From an uncultured Anaerolineae bacterium (GTDB lineage Bacteria; Chloroflexota; Anaerolineae; Promineifilales; Promineifilaceae): a stretch of DNA of 64,000 nucleotides. The notes under the pieces are model-generated. The model did not search any database, had not been told where the DNA came from, and saw nothing but the letters and a program-made list of their open reading frames with translations. The DNA lies in assembly GCA_905479495.1 (NCBI GenBank), contig CAJQMR010000022.1, positions 1 to 64,000 on the forward strand. Reading direction: 5' to 3'. A program made the position numbers and the translations under genes. This document shows positions 37,314 to 44,667 of this stretch, piece after piece (the stretch's first letter is position 1; each line of letters starts with the position of its first letter).

Positions 37314-38173
37314 GCAGCATTGTTTGGCTGGCCTCTTACCCCAAGTCAGGCAACACCTGGGTTCGTATCTTCCTCAATAACTATATTCTGGATGAAACAG
37401 AACCAGCAAACATCAACGAGCTAGAAGAGGGGATTCACGCCTGCACCCGGGAGTTGTTTGATCGCTTAACAGGCATTGAATCATCTGATCTTGCGCCAAA
37501 AGAGATTGACCGGATACGTCCCTGGATGTACCGTCAGTGGGCAGCAGAAAGCAGCGAAACATTATTTGTAAAGGTCCATGATGCCTGGCGTTGCAACGAA
37601 GTAGGCGAACCGATTTTCCCAGAGGCAACAACAAAAACGGCCGTTTACATCATCCGTAACCCCCTCGACATCGTTGCCTCTCTAGCCAATCATTACTCAA
37701 TAGATAAAGATGAGGCCATCAACACCCTGGCCAATGAACAACATGGTTTGGCCCAATCTACAAATAAATTGCACAGGCAACTACCTCAGTTTATGGGTAG
37801 CTGGCATCACCACGTCACCAGTTGGACAGAATCGACCAACCTGCCCGTCTATGTGCTCCGGTATGAAGATATGGTACAAAACCCATCAGAAGCTTTTGGC
37901 AGCTTGGTAAATGTAGTGGGATTACCTTTGGCAGATGATCGCCTGGACAAAGCGATTCGATTTTCTGCTTTCGACCAGGTAAAAGAGCAGGAAACGGCCG
38001 TTGGTTTTGCAGAAAAATTACCTGATGCTCCCAGTTTTTTCCGGCAGGGAAAAGTCGGTGGCTGGCAAAAAGAGTTGACCCCTGTCCAAATTAATGCAGT
38101 GTGCCATAATCATGGTGAAGTTATGAAGAAATTTGGCTACCTGGACAGCAACGGCAACCCTGTTGTTGAGTGA
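37310..38173 (+). CDS. sulfotransferase, probable lasso tailoring enzyme
   Basis: The 287-aa enzyme has the PAPS-binding loop YPKSGNTW (residues about 10-17) and the 3'-phosphate site YIIRNPLDIVASLA near residue 110, as in cytosolic sulfotransferase family 1. It moves a sulfuryl group from PAPS to a hydroxyl. The overlap (ATGA) with the kinase gene and its place inside the cluster suggest it modifies the lasso peptide; the acceptor residue is unknown. Confidence 0.85.
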   Translation: MSSIVWLASYPKSGNTWVRIFLNNYILDETEPANINELEEGIHACTRELFDRLTGIESSDLAPKEIDRIRPWMYRQWAAESSETLFVKVHDAWRCNEVGEPIFPEATTKTAVYIIRNPLDIVASLANHYSIDKDEAINTLANEQHGLAQSTNKLHRQLPQFMGSWHHHVTSWTESTNLPVYVLRYEDMVQNPSEAFGSLVNVVGLPLADDRLDKAIRFSAFDQVKEQETAVGFAEKLPDAPSFFRQGKVGGWQKELTPVQINAVCHNHGEVMKKFGYLDSNGNPVVE

Positions 38174-38204
38174 GGGTCTAGTTACTTAGCAGGGAGGGAA
38201 TGTA

Positions 38205-38501
38205 ATGGCAAAACTTACCCCAGACAGTTTTGTTGTACGATCTGACGATTTTATCACCTCTACAGTGGATAACGACCTGGTGATGATGAGCCTGGAAAAA
38301 GGCGTTTATTATGGGTTGGATACGATTGGCAGCCAGATTTGGGAACATATTGCTAAACCCATTTCCATTGACACCTTGTGCCACACATTAACGGATCTGT
38401 ACGAAGTCGATCCGACTCAATGCCAAGCAGACGTCCTGGCCTTTCTGAACGAATTGCTCAACGAGGAAATGATTCATGTGGTTAACCAGGCGGCTGAGTA
38501 A
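38205..38501 (+). CDS. PqqD-like RiPP recognition element (lasso B1)
   Basis: The 98-aa protein is a PqqD-family RRE: DNDLVMMSLEKGVYYGLDTIGSQIWEHI, followed by ITIDTL-type helices and the wing EVDPTQCQADVLAFLNEL. It binds the WQxP part of the leader and delivers precursors to the peptidase. GGAGGG lies upstream. The next gene overlaps its end by 26 bases. Confidence 0.9.
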   Translation: MAKLTPDSFVVRSDDFITSTVDNDLVMMSLEKGVYYGLDTIGSQIWEHIAKPISIDTLCHTLTDLYEVDPTQCQADVLAFLNELLNEEMIHVVNQAAE

Positions 38502-40206
38502 AGCATCGCAGCTTGGCTGGTCCGAGTGGATGTTGCTGCTGGAAGCGGCCGTTTGGCTAGCCCTCAGCCGGTTGGCACTGCTGCTAATCCCCTTTAAGCG
38601 AATTGCGCCCCGTTTAGGTGTATTACAACATGAATCTGACCGAACGGTATCAAGTACAATTGGGCAGTCTGCGGAACAAGTAGGTTGGGCAGTCCGAGCC
38701 GTAGCTTGCCGCACCCCATGGGAAAGCGCCTGCTTAGCCCAGGCGATCAGTGTGAAAGCGATGCTGCGCCGTCGGCAAATCCAAAGCACGCTCTATCTCG
38801 GTTTAGCCAAGGATGCCAGCCAGTCACTACAAGCCCACGCCTGGCTGCGCTGCGGCGAGGACATTATCACTGGCAAAGCTGGGCACGAACGATTCTCTGT
38901 CATCTCCTCCTTTGCGGAACAAAAACCTCTAGATGTCCACCCACCCGATGACATAGACGAAGCTAAAACATCCGACATTCAGATGCTGTTTCTAGCAACA
39001 TTAAACCCAACACCCCAAAAGAGCACCGCGAAAAAGTTGCATCAGCTTGATCCAGCCGAATGGGACATTCTGGTACAAAATGCAACAAAACAGCACGTAC
39101 TGACGCTGTTTTTTGCCCGATTACAAGCTTTAGATGTAACGGCTCTTATACCTTCTCACCTGCATACAAAAATGCAGCAGCAATACCAGCAAGTTACCCT
39201 GCAAAATCTGGCGATCTACCGAGAGCTGCGTCTGATTAATGAAAAAATGCAGGCGGCCAATACTCCCATAATTGTGCTGAAGGGAGCATATTTGGCAACG
39301 GCCGTTTACCCCCAAATCAGCCAGCGCGCCGTTGGTGACCTGGATATTCTGGTGCCAGAAGATAACGTGATGCAAGTCGTTGATCTCATGCACGAGTTGG
39401 GTTGGCAAGAAATGCAACCCTTTTCCCTGGAAGCCATGCGCAAACTCCGTCACCATTTGCCTGAGTTCGTCAAACAAGGGGTGCATTTCCCTGTGGAAAT
39501 TCATTGGAATATTGTACGCCCTCGCGACGACATTGCTATTTCTCCTGATGAGCTTTGGCAGCAGACAGCGCGGGCTTCCTTGGCCGGCACAGAATCTATG
39601 GCTTTTCCGCCTCATCTTCAGCTGCTCCATTTGGCCCTGCACGCCGCATACAATCATCAGTTTGCTTTTGACCTACGCAGCTTGTGCGATATTGCTCAGG
39701 TTATTGATCAACAAGCGGAAGAAATTGATTGGAACTTATTTGCAGAAAAAGCCATAGCCTGGCAATGGCAGCGCGGTGTTTATCTGACATTAAAGCTGGT
39801 ACAGACATTTTGGGATACGGCCGTTCCTTCTCACATCCTTACCAAGCTCCAACCAGAACAAATGCCAAACAACCTAGTCGAACTAGCCCAGCAGCAGCTC
39901 CTTTGGGGAAGGCGTAATAACTTTGGGATCACTGATAATTTTTCCCAGTTAAAAGGAAACAAATCCGTGTTAGGCAAAACCAGGTTTGTCTTATCTTTCA
40001 TCTTTCCTACCCGAGTCTTTCTTTCCTCGCGATATGGCGTACCGTCTAGATCAGCCAAGGTTTGGATTTACTATCTTATTAATTTTCGTGACGTGATAAA
40101 ACGAAATACGAAGCGCACCTGGCAACTATTGCGGGGCCAACGAACGATAACGGACGCCGTTAACCGTCGTTATTGGTTGTCAGAATGGTTGGCAGAAACG
40201 AAATGA
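38476..40206 (+). CDS. fused lasso leader peptidase (B2) and nucleotidyltransferase
   Basis: The 576-aa protein joins two domains. Residues 1-150 are the transglutaminase-like B2 peptidase: the catalytic Cys lies in ESACLAQAISVKAMLRRR and the His in QAHAWLRC, with a later acidic residue. Residues about 170-576 are an NTP_transf_5-type nucleotidyltransferase: NTPIIVLKGAYLA, then RAVGDLDILVPE and PVEIHWNI. B2 cuts the leader. The nucleotidyltransferase may add a nucleotide to the product, as has been proposed for lasso clusters with this gene. No exporter or isopeptidase gene lies in the cluster. Confidence 0.88.
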   Translation: MWLTRRLSKASQLGWSEWMLLLEAAVWLALSRLALLLIPFKRIAPRLGVLQHESDRTVSSTIGQSAEQVGWAVRAVACRTPWESACLAQAISVKAMLRRRQIQSTLYLGLAKDASQSLQAHAWLRCGEDIITGKAGHERFSVISSFAEQKPLDVHPPDDIDEAKTSDIQMLFLATLNPTPQKSTAKKLHQLDPAEWDILVQNATKQHVLTLFFARLQALDVTALIPSHLHTKMQQQYQQVTLQNLAIYRELRLINEKMQAANTPIIVLKGAYLATAVYPQISQRAVGDLDILVPEDNVMQVVDLMHELGWQEMQPFSLEAMRKLRHHLPEFVKQGVHFPVEIHWNIVRPRDDIAISPDELWQQTARASLAGTESMAFPPHLQLLHLALHAAYNHQFAFDLRSLCDIAQVIDQQAEEIDWNLFAEKAIAWQWQRGVYLTLKLVQTFWDTAVPSHILTKLQPEQMPNNLVELAQQQLLWGRRNNFGITDNFSQLKGNKSVLGKTRFVLSFIFPTRVFLSSRYGVPSRSAKVWIYYLINFRDVIKRNTKRTWQLLRGQRTITDAVNRRYWLSEWLAETK

Positions 40207-40631
40207 TGGCGAATATGCAGTTTCAGGCAAAAGTTTTGGTGGAGGGCAGCAGCAGCGGCACCGCGCTAGTTCTGGCTGAACCGCTTAGTTTGTGGGGTGG
40301 ATTAAATCCGGATACGGGCGAAATCATTGACCGACGTCATCCGCAAGCAGGACAGACTGTGACCAATCGGGTACTGGTTTTGCCATCAGGACGCGGGTCC
40401 AGCAGCGCCAGCAGCATTTTGCTGGAGGCGGTGAAACAAGGCACCGCCCCAGCGGCTATCATTACTTCAGAAACGGATGGAATTTTGGCTTTGGGGGCGG
40501 CCGTTGCCCGGGAAATGTATGACCGGTCGCCGCCTGTCTTGGTATTATCTGGCAATGATTATGGCAAAATTCAAACCGGCCAACAGCTTGAAATCCATGT
40601 CGATGGAACGGTTATAATTTCTGCTTCATAA
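40203..40631 (+). CDS. aconitase X small (swivel) subunit
   Basis: The 142-aa protein is the DUF126/aconitase X swivel domain: SLWGGLNPDTGEIIDRRHPQAG, then VLPSGRGSSSASSILLEAV and DGILALGAAVA. It completes the active site of the large subunit encoded 6.5 kb upstream. The ATG at 40203 (or 40206) overlaps the B2-nucleotidyltransferase stop as ATGA, matching the overlap at the other border of the lasso cluster. Confidence 0.92.
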   Translation: MMANMQFQAKVLVEGSSSGTALVLAEPLSLWGGLNPDTGEIIDRRHPQAGQTVTNRVLVLPSGRGSSSASSILLEAVKQGTAPAAIITSETDGILALGAAVAREMYDRSPPVLVLSGNDYGKIQTGQQLEIHVDGTVIISAS

Positions 40632-40684
40632 TCGCCGCAAAACTTCCTTGTTCGACATCCTTGTGCAACCAGCTCAAGCAAACA

Positions 40685-41683
40685 TTAGCTAGTGGCATCA
40701 AATGTGGCAGCCAGCGCTTTGGCCTCATCGATCCAATTTTGAATATCAGCCGCTTGCCAATTCTTCTTCTTAATGATGCTGGCAACCTGCTCCGGATTAC
40801 AATCCGCCAAATCGGCAAACGATTGGATGCCAAACTCGCCCAAGCGGCGGGCATAGGTGGGGCCAATGCCACGGATAAGCTGAAGCTCACTCTTACCACT
40901 GTAATTCATTTTCGTTTGCACATCTTCCATCGTGTCTTGCAGCTTTTGGATGTGGGCATCGGCCGTCTGTAATTTTTCTTCAACTACGGTGAGTTCGTGC
41001 TGCACGGTTGCGGCCTCCTCCAACTTTTGCTGTAAGGTGGCAATAGTGGCATTTTGCTCAGCATTCACCAGCTCAGCCTGCTGGAGTTGAACCTGAGCAT
41101 TGTCTCTTTCCGCTTCAACCATTGCTAACTGTGTCTCGGCAGCAAGCGCCTTCTGTTCCAAATCGGCAACTTGCCCCTGCACTTGTGCCAACGCTTGAGT
41201 AAGCTGTTCGACTTTTCCCTCCAGGGTAAAGATCTCGGCCTCCATCAACTGTACATCCCCCACCAAGCGATTGTTTTCAGCAACGGCCGTTGCCAACTTA
41301 TCCTCGCCCATTAACTGCAAACCTTCCATCTCCTCATGTCGATCCTGCAACTCCTGAAGGTTTTCTTTGAGCATCTCATTGGTTTTAATGGTTGTTTGCA
41401 ATTGCTCACGGCTGGCCTCAATTTCAACAAGCTGGCGGGCAATGGTTTCTTCCAACTGGTTGCGTTCTTCAAGAGCCGTGACCAGCTCCTTTTGGGAAAG
41501 CTGCAACTCCTGCTCATTGGCCCTGGATTGGATCTGAATCTTCTGCAAGGTAGCTAACGATTTTTGTTTTTCTGAATTAGCCTGCTGCACCTGGCGCACC
41601 AACGTCTGGCTGTCCAACCAAAGGGCCACCAACACCCCGGCAACAAAACCCACAATTACAGCCAGTATCAGTTCAACTGTCAT
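40685..41683 (-). CDS. membrane-anchored coiled-coil protein with C-terminal helix-hairpin-helix
   Basis: The 332-aa protein has one N-terminal membrane helix (LILAVIVGFVAGVLVALWL), a long coiled coil (about 30-265), and a C-terminal HhH-type domain: LQLIRGIGPTYARRLGEFGI, then SFADLADCNPEQVA. Such domains bind DNA or protein. Together with the next gene upstream, of the same design, it could tether DNA or a partner to the membrane; no function is established. Confidence 0.75.
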   Translation of the reverse strand: MTVELILAVIVGFVAGVLVALWLDSQTLVRQVQQANSEKQKSLATLQKIQIQSRANEQELQLSQKELVTALEERNQLEETIARQLVEIEASREQLQTTIKTNEMLKENLQELQDRHEEMEGLQLMGEDKLATAVAENNRLVGDVQLMEAEIFTLEGKVEQLTQALAQVQGQVADLEQKALAAETQLAMVEAERDNAQVQLQQAELVNAEQNATIATLQQKLEEAATVQHELTVVEEKLQTADAHIQKLQDTMEDVQTKMNYSGKSELQLIRGIGPTYARRLGEFGIQSFADLADCNPEQVASIIKKKNWQAADIQNWIDEAKALAATFDATS

Positions 41684-41711
41684 GCCACACTCACCTTACT
41701 TCTATTTCAAT

Positions 41712-42164
41712 TCAATGGGCTTTTGCCGCTTCCAAAATATTTTCGGCACGCCCCAAGCGGATCTGCAAAACCTCGGCCAGTTTGTCAGCAGAAACGGCTT
41801 TAAGCTTGGCGAACGTGTCGATGCCAGCTTCTTGAAGACGGCCGTTAAACACCGCACCAATCCCTTTCACCTGCGTCAAATCATCCTCACTAGCTGTGGC
41901 TTCATGCCCTTTGACCAGGAAAGAGGGAACATCGGCCGCCCGGCCAGGCAAGGGAATATTTCGCAGCGCTTCCGGCACGGCTCCCCCCTCTGCTAGCTCC
42001 GTTTTTAGCTGGCGCACTCGTTTTTCTGTTGCTGCCAGCTTGTCGAGGAGTGCCAGCGCCCCATCCTCAGCAGAGGTGCTTTTTTGCCAATACCAAAACA
42101 GTAAACCGACCAATCCACCAATGAGCAGACCAATCATAAAGTTGAAGGAATGTTTTTGTTTCAT
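41712..42164 (-). CDS. small membrane protein with C-terminal helix-hairpin-helix
   Basis: The 150-aa protein has one membrane helix (about 10-27), a short coiled coil, and a C-terminal HhH-like domain: DLTQVKGIGAVFNGRLQEAGI, then TFAKLKAVSADKLAEVL. It shares its layout with the 332-aa gene directly downstream, from which it is separated by 28 bases. A twin-hairpin element ends 28 bases before its ATG. Confidence 0.75.
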   Translation of the reverse strand: MKQKHSFNFMIGLLIGGLVGLLFWYWQKSTSAEDGALALLDKLAATEKRVRQLKTELAEGGAVPEALRNIPLPGRAADVPSFLVKGHEATASEDDLTQVKGIGAVFNGRLQEAGIDTFAKLKAVSADKLAEVLQIRLGRAENILEAAKAH

Positions 42165-42191
42165 ACGGAACCTATTTATTTGGAGGTTTTA

Positions 42192-42303
42192 TGTAAAAGC
42201 GGGAAAGTTCTTTGAAAAAGTAGAGTCATTTCTCCCGCTTTTACTTGAGCAAAACACAGAGAAATCGCCCTTCGGTTTTTAAAGAACTTTCTGTGGTTTG
42301 CTT
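42192..42303 (-). repeat. twin-hairpin intergenic element, copy 2
   Basis: On the minus strand the order is the same as in copy 1: GCAAACCACAG hairpin (one mismatch in the right arm), linker GCTCAAGTA, then GTAAAAGCGGGA hairpin. Loop 1 AAAGTTCTTT and loop 2 AAAGAACTTT are perfect reverse complements, as expected if the second hairpin is an inverted copy of the first. The rest of the 42304-42466 gap shows no gene. Confidence 0.85.
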
Positions 42304-42466
42304 ATCAGTAGCAAATCAATACCAGATATTTTAAATTTGCTAAACATAACACACGGTTTAAGCATCATTCTAATTGGTTCTACGATTAGATGCAATATTT
42401 AGAGATTGAGGCAATCTGTGGCGAGAGAGAAACGAGGTATTGGCAAAGCTTTTTGCGCGTCACATC

Positions 42467-42835
42467 TTACGCTTGATCGCGTAAAAAGCGGTTCAGGGCT
42501 TCGCGCGCCGCAGGCAAATGCTGCATTGCGTGCCAATTACCCAGAATGGCGGAGGGAGTTTCTAAATCGAGGAGGAGTTGAAAGGGGTCCGTTTGGGTTT
42601 GTGCCCCAGCGGCTTTTGTTTGCTGCCAATACGGCCGTAAACGTTCTTCCCAACCGCCATAGTGCTGACGCAGCCAGGGCCACACCTGCGCAAATTCCGG
42701 TTCAGCCTCAGCCAGCCCCATCTTTTTACGATGCACCCGCACCACCAACTGCTCCAACCGATCCCAATAACGGATAAACTCGGATAAATCGCGATTTTTA
42801 GACCATTGCGTAAGAAAACGGGTAAAGGGATTCAT
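42467..42835 (-). CDS. hypothetical protein
   Basis: The 122-aa protein starts MNPFTRFLTQWSKNRDLSEF and is helical and charged, with WDRLEQLVVRVHRKKMGLAE and NWHAMQHLPAAREALNRFL. No family is recognised. The frame is kept open across an ACGGCCGT copy. It lies downstream of the ParB/USP pair on the same strand. Confidence 0.5.
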   Translation of the reverse strand: MNPFTRFLTQWSKNRDLSEFIRYWDRLEQLVVRVHRKKMGLAEAEPEFAQVWPWLRQHYGGWEERLRPYWQQTKAAGAQTQTDPFQLLLDLETPSAILGNWHAMQHLPAAREALNRFLRDQA

Positions 42836-42870
42836 CAAAAAGTTTACGGAATTGTGCGCACGGTTTAGCA

Positions 42871-42913
42871 GTAAGCGGCCTTCCAATGAGGCAAGTTATC
42901 GTTGGCCGCTTAC
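42871..42913. terminator. hairpin after the ParB/USP gene pair
   Basis: GTAAGCGGCC (42871-42880) pairs with GGCCGCTTAC (42904-42913), directly before the stop codon of the ParB/USP gene on the minus strand. There is no T-run, so it may be a processing or palindromic element rather than a true terminator. Confidence 0.45.
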
Positions 42914-44653
42914 TTAGCGGCAAATCAAAATTGGCTGCTTATATTCTAGCAAGACGCGGTTGAGCGTACTGCCCAGCACCAGGCTCTTCATGGAACTCAT
43001 ACCAAAACCGCCCATAATCATAAAATCAACAGTTTGCGATTCGGCCGTTTCCAGCAAGGTTTGGGCAGCTGGACCAACCGGCAGCAGATAGTCCGCTTCC
43101 ACACCAGCCAGCCCAAGGTAGGTTTTGGCACGGGATTGAATCCGTTTGGCAGCATCCAGCTTGCCGTTACCATCGCTGCTCACCGTTACAACAGAGAGCT
43201 GCGTTTGCCAACGGCTGGCCAGATAGGTGGCCACAAACAAGGCTTCCTCCGCCTTGGGGCTGCCGTCATAAGCCAGCAGCGCATGCCGCAAGGGGGAAGC
43301 CATCGTGGGTACAACCATTATCGGGCGTGGTGTCCGCTTGAGAATGGTTTGCACACCAGAAGCCAGGCGCTCCAATATAGAGAGGCCTGGCGGACGATTC
43401 AAAGCCAGCATGATCAGATCAGAGTAGGCTGCAAGCGCCACCACCTGGCGAGCGATACTGCCAAACTCTACGCCAAAATTTGCTTGCACACCGGCGGCAT
43501 TGACCCGATTATAAAATTCGGTCCGGATAGGAGCCACCGTTTCCTCGGCGGCTTCTTCATCATCAGCATCAGACACATACACGCCATACAAACGGCCGTT
43601 TTCGTGCTGCATCATCAAAATGGCCTGATCCAGCACGCGCCAATCTTCTGGTTGACCAGAAATAGCAACAAGCGTTTCCTCAAAAAGGCGACTCAGGCTT
43701 CGCTGACTCACTCGCTCCTGTCGCCATTGACCTGCCGCTGGCCCAAATTCCAGCTCATCCGGCACCATAGATTCCAGAAAACGAGAAAGGGCCGCCCCAG
43801 GTTTCTTCTTACGCTGCATGTCGGTTACGGCCATACCCGCATCAACATCCCAGCCCAGCACATTCTCCAGCTCAGCTCGATGCTCAGCCAGCAAAACGTA
43901 CATATCCGCCTCAGTGTGCTCGGGAAAATCACGCATTGCCCCTTGTTCCCGAATCATCTCAATCACTGGCATGTAAACATCATCGTACCAATGCGTCACT
44001 GCCTCTTCATAAGAAACATCTCGTTGAAAATCCAGCCCCATGTAGTAACGATGCACGTCAATATGATCCAGCAGCAAGGAGTAATGAGCACAAAAAGTCA
44101 TTAACAGATCAGCGTCAGGGCGCAGTTTGTCTAGATTGGTCCGTTCTAAAAAGTCTGCGTACCGACTTTTGCAGATAAGTTCGTTTGGATCGTCATCAGC
44201 GGTAAGCGGCACGCGCGTTTTCACTTCGGTGACATAGGCAGAAATGGTTGGTGTTTCCAGTTGACGAGCAATTGAAACGCGATGGTTGCCATCGATCACA
44301 AAATAAGCATCGCCTAACTGATAAACCTCAATTGGCGGCAAACCAACCAAATCAGAAGTGGCCGCTTTCACAGTGGCCCAACGCTGACTGCCACTGTCAC
44401 TCTTGGGCAAAAAGCTGCGGGTAAAATCTTTGTAACGTCCCACGCTGCCAATAATTTTGTCCACAGGGATATCCTGCAACCCGCGCTCGCGCACATTGGT
44501 TACCTTAAGCTTTTTCTTGACATCATCATAAGACAACAGTTCAGTTTGCTCACCTGTAAATCGGGCCAGCAGTTGCTGCATCGCCGCCTGACGCCGAGCC
44601 TGGTGAAAGTCCTCTAATGCTGCCTGATAATATAACGAGTTTCGTGAACCCAT
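42914..44653 (-). CDS. ParB-like nuclease domain / universal stress protein fusion, paralog 2
   Basis: The 579-aa protein has an N-terminal ParB/sulfiredoxin-like domain (about 55-145) with YFVIDGNHRVSIARQL. A helical middle follows. The C-terminus holds tandem universal stress protein domains, the last with AYDGSPKAEEALFVATYLA and DFMIMGGFGMSS plus STLNRVLLE (ATP-binding loop). The architecture is unusual. It may couple nucleotide binding to stress signalling. The upstream paralog shares the full length. Confidence 0.8.
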   Translation of the reverse strand: MGSRNSLYYQAALEDFHQARRQAAMQQLLARFTGEQTELLSYDDVKKKLKVTNVRERGLQDIPVDKIIGSVGRYKDFTRSFLPKSDSGSQRWATVKAATSDLVGLPPIEVYQLGDAYFVIDGNHRVSIARQLETPTISAYVTEVKTRVPLTADDDPNELICKSRYADFLERTNLDKLRPDADLLMTFCAHYSLLLDHIDVHRYYMGLDFQRDVSYEEAVTHWYDDVYMPVIEMIREQGAMRDFPEHTEADMYVLLAEHRAELENVLGWDVDAGMAVTDMQRKKKPGAALSRFLESMVPDELEFGPAAGQWRQERVSQRSLSRLFEETLVAISGQPEDWRVLDQAILMMQHENGRLYGVYVSDADDEEAAEETVAPIRTEFYNRVNAAGVQANFGVEFGSIARQVVALAAYSDLIMLALNRPPGLSILERLASGVQTILKRTPRPIMVVPTMASPLRHALLAYDGSPKAEEALFVATYLASRWQTQLSVVTVSSDGNGKLDAAKRIQSRAKTYLGLAGVEADYLLPVGPAAQTLLETAESQTVDFMIMGGFGMSSMKSLVLGSTLNRVLLEYKQPILICR

Positions 44654-44667
44654 AATCTGCTACAACT

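Noticed and set aside
43034-44104. A 356-codon plus-strand frame across a ParB/USP gene.
   Set aside because: Antisense shadow; both paralogs on the minus strand are conserved over their full length.
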